IMG/VR virus record: IMGVR_UViG_3300045135_002024
Span: 1-23,477 of that record
Strand: one strand, 5' to 3'
From: a virus
Length of the DNA: 23,477 nt
In this document: piece after piece, positions 1-4,993 of the stretch
Position numbering within the stretch: the first letter of the stretch is position 1
Layout of the letters: each line of letters starts with the position of its first letter
Made by a program: the position numbers and the translations under genes
The notes under the pieces: model-generated
Database searches by the model: none
Told to the model about the DNA's origin: nothing
The model's input: only the letters and a program-made list of their open reading frames with translations

Positions 1-28
1 GCTCTTTTTAACAACAAGAGGCAAGCGC

Positions 29-886
29 ATGAGCAAAGAAACGCTATTTGTATCGTTTTCAGGTGGTCGCACTTCCGCTTATATGTGTTGGTGGCTGCTG
101 AATCATAAGGCAGATGATTACGATTTTATTTTCGTGTTTGCCAACACTGGCCAAGAGCACGAAAAGACGCTCGACTTCGTGAATGAGTGTGACAAGCGTT
201 TTGGCCTTAATTTGGTTTGGCTTGAGGCTGTCATTGATATGCGCCCAAACAAAGGAACTACGCACAAAATAGTAACTTATGATTCAGCCTCAAGAAATGG
301 CGAGCCATTCGCTGCAATGATTCAGAAATACGGCATCCCTAACACTGACTGGCCTCATTGCAATAGAGAATTAAAGATTGTAACGATCAATAGCTACATG
401 CGCTCTTTAGGGTTTAAGGTTTCAACTCCGCGAGCCATAGGCATTAGGTCGGACGAAGCCGATAGAATGAATTTTGATGCAGTTAAAAAGGGCGAAATAA
501 TATACCCACTTATTAAATGGCATCCCATTACAAAAGAAGAAATACGCCATTGGTGGGCGGGTCAAAGCTTCGATCTTGAAGTGCCTGAGCATTTAGGAAA
601 TTGCGTTACATGCTGGAAGAAATCAAACAGAAAGCTAATGACAATTGCAAGACAAGAGCCAGAACGGTTTGAGTTTTTTAGGAGTCAAGAGAGGCATGGG
701 AACATAACGCCAAGACAGGACGAATTTCGGGTTTTCTTTAGAGGGCATAACACTGTTGATGATATTTTTGAAATGGCAAAAAGCGACTTCAAAGAGTTTC
801 AAGATGGTATGCCAGAATTACAGCTAAGGCTTTTAGACCCTATCGACTTTACAAATGGCTGTGAAGAATCATGCGAAGCAGCATAA
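29..886 (+). CDS. PAPS reductase-family PP-loop ATPase (phage type)
   Basis: A 285-residue protein of the adenine nucleotide alpha-hydrolase superfamily. Seen: the PP-loop SGGRTS at residues 11-16 directly after the first beta strand, then FANTGQEHEKTLDF (residues 37-50), typical of phosphoadenosine phosphosulfate (PAPS) reductase-like proteins. Three cysteines are placed as in phage members: C111 (PHCNREL), C192 and C195 (GNCVTCWKK). Such proteins activate a substrate by adenylation. In assimilatory PAPS reductase the product is sulfite, but phage homologues are mostly uncharacterised and may act in sulfur transfer to nucleic acid or cofactor. Start: ATG after AGAGG at about 8 bases. The zinc-ribbon gene follows after 12 bases, so they are probably co-transcribed. 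The family is confident; the substrate is unknown. The three cysteines could hold an Fe-S cluster, which is inference. Confidence 0.85.
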   Translation: MSKETLFVSFSGGRTSAYMCWWLLNHKADDYDFIFVFANTGQEHEKTLDFVNECDKRFGLNLVWLEAVIDMRPNKGTTHKIVTYDSASRNGEPFAAMIQKYGIPNTDWPHCNRELKIVTINSYMRSLGFKVSTPRAIGIRSDEADRMNFDAVKKGEIIYPLIKWHPITKEEIRHWWAGQSFDLEVPEHLGNCVTCWKKSNRKLMTIARQEPERFEFFRSQERHGNITPRQDEFRVFFRGHNTVDDIFEMAKSDFKEFQDGMPELQLRLLDPIDFTNGCEESCEAA

Positions 887-898
887 GGAGCTAAGACT

Positions 899-1123
899 AT
901 GAACCCACAAAACGGCAAAGGCTCAGCAAGACGCAAAGGCGCTAACGATCAGGCTTATGCGGATAACTATGATGCGATATTCAAGAAGGATGAGCCGCAT
1001 TGTCCTAAATGCTATTCGTTAGGCGTTGATTTCGAGTGGGAAGAAGCAAGAGATATGTGGCCTGAGTGGCAGAGAGGCATTTGCCATGATTGTGATCATG
1101 AGTGGAATGAATCGGCACGCTAG
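899..1123 (+). CDS. Small zinc-ribbon protein
   Basis: A 74-residue protein. The N-terminus is basic and polar (MNPQNGKGSARRKG, then NYDAIF near residues 24-28), a layout I recall in many small phage proteins. Residues 35-65 hold two CxxC knuckles, C35-P-K-C38 and C62-H-D-C65, followed by HEW, which is a classical zinc ribbon. Start: ATG preceded by AAGGAG with 6 bases spacing, 12 bases after the PAPS-reductase-like gene. The fold is well supported. The role is not: zinc ribbons of this size may bind nucleic acid or a protein partner. Confidence 0.8.
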   Translation: MNPQNGKGSARRKGANDQAYADNYDAIFKKDEPHCPKCYSLGVDFEWEEARDMWPEWQRGICHDCDHEWNESAR

Positions 1124-1335
1124 GCTTGGCAATATTTTGAGGCAGAATTTTGAAGAAATGTGAGCGCAATCCTCTTCCTTCAGGGCGGGGAGCAATCAAT
1201 GGGTTTGAAGTTATTGGTGGGTTCTGGCGATTCAGGCGACTCTTGTATGCAAACACACCATTTGACTGCTTTTTCTACGGGCAAAGCACAGCAAATAAAA
1301 TATTCTGGCGGTTTTACTGGCTTACGGCGTGATTT
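1124..1335 (+). other. Segment with two overlapping open frames, Ash/Icd-like flavour
   Basis: This 212-base interval separates two zinc-ribbon genes. It stays open in two plus frames. One can start at TTG 1150 and ends at 1332; it reads LPSGRGAINGF and later NKIFWRFYWLTA. The other begins with an ATG at 1199. From memory, phrases of the kind 'SGRGAINGF...WRF' occur in the Ash and Icd-like (cell-division inhibitor-like) small ORFs of P4-type elements and many prophages. That is recall only. Neither frame has a clear protein-like composition, so the stretch may instead act as RNA or DNA. Confidence 0.35.
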
Positions 1336-1387
1336 ATGCCAAGAAAGAAAGATGAAAATTACAGGCAGCCAGAATTTGAAGATGTAA
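1199..1387 (+). CDS. Possible 62-residue Ash/Icd-like small ORF
   Basis: The ATG at 1199 is preceded by GGCGGGGAG with 6 bases spacing, the best ribosome binding site in this interval. The frame runs 62 codons (MGLKLLVGSGDSGDSC, HHLTAFSTGKAQQ, KYSGGFTGL). It overlaps the first 52 bases of the next zinc-ribbon gene in another frame, which could mean translational coupling, since that gene has no good ribosome site of its own. Composition is unremarkable and there is no domain I can name with confidence. It could be a real small protein, or a leader that only helps translate the following gene. Confidence 0.3.
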   Translation: MGLKLLVGSGDSGDSCMQTHHLTAFSTGKAQQIKYSGGFTGLRRDLCQERKMKITGSQNLKM

Positions 1388-1566
1388 TACGCATGGCCGA
1401 AGAAGATGAGACTTTTTTTATAGGCCGGTTTTACGAGGATTGTGCTGCAACCACTCTAGCTTGCAAAAAGTGTGGCGGTAAGTCGTTTAATGTCGGGCAA
1501 AGCTCTTACATCACTGTTATCAAATGTATTTCTTGCGACTGGCAGCTCGATATTCACAACGGTTGA
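1336..1566 (+). CDS. Small zinc-ribbon protein, acidic N-terminal part
   Basis: A 76-residue protein. Residues 10-35 are acidic and helical in character (PEFEDVIRMAEEDETFF). The C-terminal half holds a zinc ribbon: C43-K-K-C46 and C64-I-S-C67, with an aromatic strand between and W69 just after the second knuckle. C36 is extra. The ATG has no strong Shine-Dalgarno sequence, and the open frame 1199-1387 runs across the start, so coupling is likely. A second zinc ribbon near the first suggests nucleic-acid handling, but the sequence does not show which. Confidence 0.65.
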   Translation: MPRKKDENYRQPEFEDVIRMAEEDETFFIGRFYEDCAATTLACKKCGGKSFNVGQSSYITVIKCISCDWQLDIHNG

Positions 1567-1594
1567 AAACCTACAACCCATATAGGACTACTGA

Positions 1595-1670
1595 GCCTTA
1601 TATAGCCTTGATTTATAAGGCAATTGCACCCTTTTCAGTACGTGCTAAACGTGCCGTTTTAGGGCTATAT
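1595..1670 (+). repeat. Nested inverted repeats upstream of the early promoter
   Basis: Two perfect 8-base inverted repeats overlap. GCCTTATA (1595-1602) pairs with TATAAGGC (1614-1621). ATATAGCC (1600-1607) pairs with GGCTATAT (1663-1670). Because 1600-1602 is shared, only one can form at a time in a transcript. A weaker imperfect hairpin lies between (about 1645-1662). There is no T-run after the first stem, so it is not a standard terminator. The rest of the 1567-1783 gap holds the promoter and operator described separately. Confidence 0.5.
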
Positions 1671-1715
1671 GAATCAATGAGTTACGTGGTGGTTTCTTAA
1701 ATACCAACAATAAAC

Positions 1716-1746
1716 CAAAACAGTTGACATAACATAAACCGTTTTG
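1716..1746. promoter_or_regulatory. Operator-like dyad over the early promoter
   Basis: CAAAACAGTT (1716-1725) and AACCGTTTTG (1737-1746) are inverted copies matching at 9 of 10 positions, with half-site centres about 21 bases (two helical turns) apart. The left half covers the start of the -35 box and the right half abuts the -10 box, so a bound dimer would block RNA polymerase. A further CCGTTTT occurs upstream at 1654-1660. The likely ligand by proximity is the Cro-like HTH protein encoded at 2727-2909 in the operon this promoter drives; that is inference. Confidence 0.5.
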
Positions 1747-1752
1747 TATTAT
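1724..1752 (+). promoter_or_regulatory. Sigma70-type promoter of the small early operon
   Basis: A perfect -35 hexamer TTGACA (1724-1729) is followed after exactly 17 bases by TATTAT (1747-1752). Transcription would begin near 1759, giving a 25-base leader before the ATG at 1784. It is the strongest promoter I can see in the window. The dyad 1716-1746 overlaps it. It should drive the six genes from 1784 to 3297. Confidence 0.75.
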
Positions 1753-1783
1753 AACTCCACACTAACGAAACGGAGCAAGCGCC

Positions 1784-1981
1784 ATGAAAGACTTAAACAC
1801 TCAGCTAGAAGTTGCTAACACTATCTACGGTCAGCTAGTTGTACGCCTAGACCTTTTTGCTAGCGATGAGCATAACGCGCCAGTTATCGCTCTCATCGAG
1901 AAGCAGCTAGCTGAAATTGACCGCCTAGAGCGAACTTTGGCTATTAGGGCTGAAGTTAAGGCAATGAGAAAGGCCGCTTAA
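1784..1981 (+). CDS. Small helical protein, first gene of the early operon
   Basis: A 65-residue protein I do not recognise. It has no cysteine and no membrane segment. It is almost wholly helical in character, with heptad-like spacing of leucines and isoleucines (LEVANTIYGQLVVRLDLF; IALIEKQLAEIDRLERTLAI), so a short helical hairpin or coiled coil is likely. Start: ATG with GGAG 8 bases upstream, about 25 bases from the predicted transcription start. The coding sequence is unusually rich in CTAG, with six copies. As the first gene after a regulated strong promoter it should be made early and in quantity. Confidence 0.7.
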   Translation: MKDLNTQLEVANTIYGQLVVRLDLFASDEHNAPVIALIEKQLAEIDRLERTLAIRAEVKAMRKAA

Positions 1982-1996
1982 TTGCGGCTCTTATTT
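1973..1996 (+). terminator. Weak hairpin over the stop codon, possible attenuator
   Basis: GCCGC (1973-1977) and GCGGC (1984-1988) form a 5-bp GC stem with a 6-base loop that contains the TAA stop of the first operon gene, followed by TCTTATTT. The stem is short and the T-tract is broken, so it would stop only some transcripts. It could set a higher level for the first gene than for the five that follow. Confidence 0.35.
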
Positions 1997-2010
1997 AAGG
2001 GGTAATAATT

Positions 2011-2166
2011 ATGTATACAAGATACCAAGTTGTTTTAGTAAAAAAGCAAGGCGATGTAGTTTTATCTGAGTGGCAGACTCAAGTGGCAGCTTACGAAGAG
2101 GCGCGAAAAGTTGATGATGCTGATTGCATTAGGGTAGAAGTTAGAGCGCATACAGGAGCTTTTTAA
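2011..2166 (+). CDS. 51-residue hypothetical protein
   Basis: This short gene fills the space between two better-sized neighbours. It reads MYTRYQVVLVKKQGDVV, then a helical acidic middle (AAYEEARKVDDAD) and a strand ending (CIRVEVRAHTGAF). Start: ATG with AAGGGG about 8 bases upstream. The TAA ends at 2166, directly against the ATG of the next gene, and the AGGAGC inside its last codons serves that gene. Spacing, ribosome site and beta-alpha-beta-like pattern support a real gene. No function can be given. Confidence 0.65.
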   Translation: MYTRYQVVLVKKQGDVVLSEWQTQVAAYEEARKVDDADCIRVEVRAHTGAF

Positions 2167-2427
2167 ATGTCAGAGTTAAAGCGCAATAAAGAGTGGAGTT
2201 GGCAACAAGCCTATCTTGAGCAGCTACGCAGAGCGGAAAAGGCAGAAGCTCTCAACCGCTCTCTTATTATATTTATGAAGGCTGCTGTCTCTCACTCTCT
2301 TATGGGTAAAGCATGGAAGCCTGAAGAAATTTTAAGCAAAGGCTTAGAGCTTGGATTACTAAGCGAGAAAGACAAGGATGTATATAACTACGCTAACAGC
2401 ATCAAGAATGTTGCTAAGGACTTATAA
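2167..2427 (+). CDS. Hypothetical helical protein, 86 residues
   Basis: I do not recognise a family. The protein is helical and mixed-charge (WSWQQAYLEQLRRAEKAEALN), with a hydrophobic middle (SLIIFMKAAVSHSLM, residues 32-46) that is too short and polar for a confident membrane span. A C-terminal half follows with the pattern KPEEILSKGLELGLLSEKD. Start: ATG abutting the stop of the preceding gene, with AGGAGC upstream. The next gene begins 1 base after its stop, so translation is probably coupled. Confidence 0.65.
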   Translation: MSELKRNKEWSWQQAYLEQLRRAEKAEALNRSLIIFMKAAVSHSLMGKAWKPEEILSKGLELGLLSEKDKDVYNYANSIKNVAKDL

Positions 2428-2428
2428 A

Positions 2429-2725
2429 ATGATACCTCGCTGCTTTTGTTGTAACTCAGAACTGACCGCTCCCACGTTAATTGATGGGCGCATGTATGGC
2501 TGCACTTGCGCGGCTAAAATTCAGGGCGGCAAGAAAGCAAGGAAGCAAAAGCTATTACCTGCGAAGATCATCAAGGATTACGTTAACGATGATGGCTTTA
2601 AGTGGGCCGTACTGGTTGAAACGCCAGAAGGCAAGCAAAAGGTCTACATTGACGCTAGCACTCTAAAGCCTGCTTTTAGCGTTGAGATTGATGGGCAGTT
2701 ATATGTCAGAACAAAAAGGAAATAA
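2429..2725 (+). CDS. Small zinc-binding protein with basic linker
   Basis: A 98-residue protein starting at ATG 2429, 1 base after the preceding stop. A longer frame opens at 2378, but its extra 17 codons overlap the upstream gene and the cysteine module starts right after this ATG. Seen: C5, C7, C8 and C25, C27 (RCFCCNSEL and YGCTCAAK), a compact treble-clef or ribbon-like zinc site. A lysine-rich stretch follows (KKARKQKLLPAK, residues 35-46), then a beta-rich C-terminus (FKWAVLVETPEGKQKVYI). Zinc knuckle plus basic patch suggests nucleic-acid binding; this is inference. Confidence 0.65.
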   Translation: MIPRCFCCNSELTAPTLIDGRMYGCTCAAKIQGGKKARKQKLLPAKIIKDYVNDDGFKWAVLVETPEGKQKVYIDASTLKPAFSVEIDGQLYVRTKRK

Positions 2726-2726
2726 C

Positions 2727-2909
2727 GTGAAAGAAGCACTAGAACTTATCGACTACATAGAGCTACACCATAGCGGCAACCAAGCCGCTTTTGGTCGCGC
2801 TCAAGGCGTTTTACCTCAACAGGTGACTAAGTGGCTAGATATGGGCTGCGTTGTGCTTGATGGCGTTTTATATTCGCCTAGACGCGAGTTAAACTGGTCT
2901 GAAGAATAA
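2727..2909 (+). CDS. Cro-like helix-turn-helix regulator
   Basis: A 60-residue protein. Residues 1-36 match the layout of Cro/YdaS-type DNA-binding proteins: a first helix (ALELIDYIE), then the helix-turn-helix NQAAFGRAQGVLPQQVTKWL (19-36 region), where A20-A21-F22 starts the positioning helix and Q31-Q32-V33 the recognition helix. Start: GTG at 2727, 6 bases after AAGGA and 1 base after the preceding stop. An ATG at 2703 in the same frame would add 8 residues but lies inside the upstream gene with no ribosome site. Its likely target is the dyad at 1716-1746, making the operon self-regulating. It could also be a YdaS-like antitoxin; no toxin partner is seen. Confidence 0.75.
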   Translation: MKEALELIDYIELHHSGNQAAFGRAQGVLPQQVTKWLDMGCVVLDGVLYSPRRELNWSEE

Positions 2910-2919
2910 AGGAGTTGCC

Positions 2920-3297
2920 ATGAGCAACAGAGATATAGAATCTATTATTGATTCATTGTGGGAAGAGTCAGCCCACGGAACGACAAGAGAAGATGTTACA
3001 AGGATATGGAATGCCGCAATAGAATATGCTGCTAAAGCTGTTTATGTTCAAAAGACTGAATCTAAACCAGATGAGCCAGAAGAAGGTCCGCACTATCTGG
3101 ATTTTTCTGTTTGGGATTTTGAATTTTCATCTAGGGCTAACAGCATTCTAGAGCGCGAAGGAATTAGGACCGCCAAGCAGTTGTGCTCAATGACGCACGT
3201 AGAGCTTAGAAAGTTTGGAGGGCTAGGCAAAAAAACGCTTAAAGAGATTATCGAGGTTGTTGAGGCTAGAGGGCTTGATTTTGGTATGAACCTATAA
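2920..3297 (+). CDS. Standalone RNA polymerase alpha C-terminal domain homologue
   Basis: A 125-residue protein. Residues 60-125 follow the alpha-CTD fold closely: LDFSVWDFEFSSRANSILER, then LCSMTHVELRKFGGLGKKTL, then EARGLDFGMNL, the counterpart of the ending ASRGLSLGM in E. coli RpoA. R72 lines up with R265, the main DNA contact. G103, K104 and K105 match the GKK helix-hairpin-helix that holds K298. The position of N268 is serine, with an asparagine beside it. Residues 1-55 form a separate helical, acidic domain (IIDSLWEESAHGTT...) in place of alpha-NTD, so the protein cannot assemble as a normal alpha subunit. Start: ATG 7 bases after AGGAG. Probably binds DNA and/or sigma and activators to redirect host polymerase. 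The domain call is strong; the role is inferred. Confidence 0.85.
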   Translation: MSNRDIESIIDSLWEESAHGTTREDVTRIWNAAIEYAAKAVYVQKTESKPDEPEEGPHYLDFSVWDFEFSSRANSILEREGIRTAKQLCSMTHVELRKFGGLGKKTLKEIIEVVEARGLDFGMNL

Positions 3298-3726
3298 ACC
3301 CACGTTAAAACTAAGCACCACAGCATCAAGGCCGAATAAAGCTAGGCTTGGTTTTAGCGGTAATCTGTGCGCTACGACTTCGGGCGCGAGCATTGGGCAG
3401 ACACCCCTATCTCCGTTTGAATGCCCTGTTTTTAAGCAGCCTCTATAGCCGTAAGTTAGGCCGCCATGTAGGTTAAACGTGAAAACGCTGTCCTGAGTGC
3501 TCCACGTTCGCCCTAGCGCAAAAGAATCATCATCGAAGCTGTTACGGAAGTAAGCCGCAAAGTAATTGTTATACGATGGCATGACCAAACGATGAAACGA
3601 ATTATAATCACCCTCGCTCATGTGCTGCGAGAAGCCGCCAACCTTTATGGATGTATCAGCATGAACATTCAGGCACAAAAAAACCGCGACTAGCGCGGCT
3701 GTTAGTTTGCGCGGCTGTCTATTCAA
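3292..3726 (-). CDS. Exported small protein, outer-membrane strand-like
   Basis: A 144-residue protein, last gene of the late strand. A clear Sec signal peptide spans residues 1-23: R3, R6, K7, hydrophobic TAALVAVFLCLNV, then the VHA cleavage motif. The mature part has alternating aromatic strands (GGFSQHM, YNNYFAAYFRNSF, FTFNLHGGLTYGY) and ends in the strand VVLSFNVGL, as in small outer-membrane barrels. C97 and C110 may form a disulfide. Start: TTG at 3726, overlapping the tail-fibre stop by 8 bases, needed to include the basic signal-peptide start; no good ribosome site is seen. It converges on the alpha-CTD gene with a 6-base overlap. Possible roles are surface alteration or superinfection exclusion. 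I cannot name the family. Confidence 0.6.
   Translation of the reverse strand: MNRQPRKLTAALVAVFLCLNVHADTSIKVGGFSQHMSEGDYNSFHRLVMPSYNNYFAAYFRNSFDDDSFALGRTWSTQDSVFTFNLHGGLTYGYRGCLKTGHSNGDRGVCPMLAPEVVAHRLPLKPSLALFGLDAVVLSFNVGL
3677..3698 (-). terminator. Intrinsic terminator inside signal-peptide codons
   Basis: On the minus strand CCGCG-ctagt-CGCGG (3698-3684) is followed by seven Ts (3683-3677). The 5-bp all-GC stem plus T7 is a convincing intrinsic terminator. It lies about 20 bases after the tail-fibre stop, but also inside codons about 10-17 of the signal-peptide gene that follows. Transcripts of the tail fibre would mostly end here unless ribosomes or an antiterminator prevent hairpin formation. 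Confidence 0.65.
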
Positions 3727-4894
3727 ACTTCCACACTTGCGTTATGTCTACATACGTTACTGCGCCTGTAGAGATATTTTGGTAAGCAAGCCTAAATCTA
3801 TAGTTGCCTGGTGAAATTATCTCAAATACGGCGCTTAAACTGTAGCCTGTGGTTGGCTGTGACGATCCAGCATGAGCATCCGATGTTGTTAGCAATTCTA
3901 TGGTGTGTATTGTGCCGCCCACTGCTTTTAATGCGTATTTACCAATTCCCCATGAATTAGTCACATTATTTGCGCTACCTGTCCATTTAGACACCCACGC
4001 TTTAACGTCCTCTTTGCCTGTTTGAAGTGCTGTTATATCACCATCATTGCTAATAATGGCCGCCTCTGCTGCGTCTAGGTCTGTCTTCATCGTGTCGATG
4101 TTTTGGCTTAGGTTCGATAGTGGCACTAAGCCGCTTTCATTTAATGGGCATGTGCCGTTATTCTCGCCCCTCTTGGCTATTTCAGCGTGTAGCAAGTAGA
4201 TGAATGAATTAGCATCAATGTTCGCCGAGCCATCCGTTTCAAAGCTCGCTATTCTTCGATATTTCGTGTAACCAGAGGGGATATTTGCAGCCGTTGATGA
4301 TGTATCAAAACCGCAGTCAATAGACTGGTCTGCATTCGCCTCGATTAGGAAGCAGTAATAGGTCGTACTAGAGGCTATTGAGCCTGAGAATAAGCCGCCC
4401 GAGTTATTACCCGCCGCCCAAGCAGAATCTAGCTGCTTCACCATTGTTGAGGACAGCGTTAAAAGACTAGCGCCCGAAGAGTCTGCAATCTTCCCCGCAA
4501 GAAAATCCATATCATGCGCCGTGTCTGAAGCATTCACCTCAACACTAGGCCATTGTGAAAAGTCAGCCGCCGCTATTTGTGTGCCGCTATCCGAGAAGTC
4601 TGCTGCAATTAGGTTATCTTGCGTCCACTCCGTACCACCTGAAGCGTTTTTAGCAATGATCTTGTAATTAACATCAGAGCTAAGCCAGATAATAACAGGA
4701 TTACTTGATACTTCAGGCTCACCCCTGTCATTAAGCGTGACAGACGTACCGCCTTGCGTTGCTGCTGAATCAATATAAAACGGGGTCGGGGTTGATGTGC
4801 CTGCTATGTAAAATTCAAGCGTCCCACCTGACAGCAATGTGCCATCATCGTTGTGGAAGTGCTCAACCGTGTAACTGGAAGGGTAAAGGGCCAT
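3719..4894 (-). CDS. Tail fibre / receptor-binding protein
   Basis: A 391-residue protein at the place of P22 gene 9. The N-terminal 100 residues (VEHFHNDDGTLLSGGTLEFY, then NDRGEPEV) form the beta-rich virion-attachment domain typical of podovirus fibres and spikes. Residues 157-225 (SAWAAGNNSGGLFSG, IPSGYTKYRRIASF) are a repeat-type fibre domain I recall in many phage fibres. Residues 258-293 are a predicted trimeric coiled coil, and 300-391 a beta-rich tip that should bind the receptor. It is much shorter than P22 tailspike (666 residues) and shows no endoglycosidase signature, so it is more likely a fibre than an enzyme. Start: ATG with GGAG at 5 bases. A terminator hairpin lies just upstream. 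Confidence 0.8.
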   Translation of the reverse strand: MALYPSSYTVEHFHNDDGTLLSGGTLEFYIAGTSTPTPFYIDSAATQGGTSVTLNDRGEPEVSSNPVIIWLSSDVNYKIIAKNASGGTEWTQDNLIAADFSDSGTQIAAADFSQWPSVEVNASDTAHDMDFLAGKIADSSGASLLTLSSTMVKQLDSAWAAGNNSGGLFSGSIASSTTYYCFLIEANADQSIDCGFDTSSTAANIPSGYTKYRRIASFETDGSANIDANSFIYLLHAEIAKRGENNGTCPLNESGLVPLSNLSQNIDTMKTDLDAAEAAIISNDGDITALQTGKEDVKAWVSKWTGSANNVTNSWGIGKYALKAVGGTIHTIELLTTSDAHAGSSQPTTGYSLSAVFEIISPGNYRFRLAYQNISTGAVTYVDITQVWKFE

Positions 4895-4906
4895 ATTTGC
4901 TCCAAT

Positions 4907-4929
4907 AAAAAAGGCCGCTTATGCGACCC
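4907..4929 (-). terminator. Intrinsic terminator directly before the tail-fibre gene
   Basis: On the minus strand GGTCGC-ataa-GCGGCC (4929-4913), a 6-bp stem with one G-T wobble, is followed by TTTTTT (4912-4907). The tail-fibre ribosome site begins three bases later, so the terminator sits in the fibre's leader. No separate fibre promoter is visible, which implies read-through or a regulated stop. On the plus strand the same bases have no T-tract. Confidence 0.65.
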
Positions 4930-4933
4930 TGAT

Positions 4934-4963
4934 TTGAGTTTTGCTTGGGTAGTGTGCTATTAC
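4934..4963 (+). promoter_or_regulatory. Candidate extended -10 promoter for the small membrane gene
   Basis: TTGAGT (4934-4939), an 18-base spacer, and TATTAC (4958-4963) preceded by TGC, which makes an extended -10 (TGnTATTAC). Transcription would start near 4970, about 24 bases before the TTG start of the 53-residue membrane protein. It is a moderate match, but it is in the right place for the only plus-strand gene in this region. Confidence 0.5.
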
Positions 4964-4993
4964 TTGGATATTCGGTTTTTTGGGAGGCTAGAG

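Noticed and set aside
1005-1256. 83-codon minus-strand frame over the zinc-ribbon gene and Ash-like segment
   Set aside because: Antisense to a CxxC protein; no ribosome site and no minus-strand neighbours in this region.
3298-3350. Bidirectional terminator between the converging early and late strands
   Set aside because: The two coding regions overlap by six bases and no GC-rich stem with a T-tract is present on the plus strand here.
4853-4993. Upstream extension of the small membrane gene (100-codon version)
   Set aside because: The extra 47 codons overlap the tail-fibre start, are not membrane-like, and the GGGAGG site points to the TTG at 4994.
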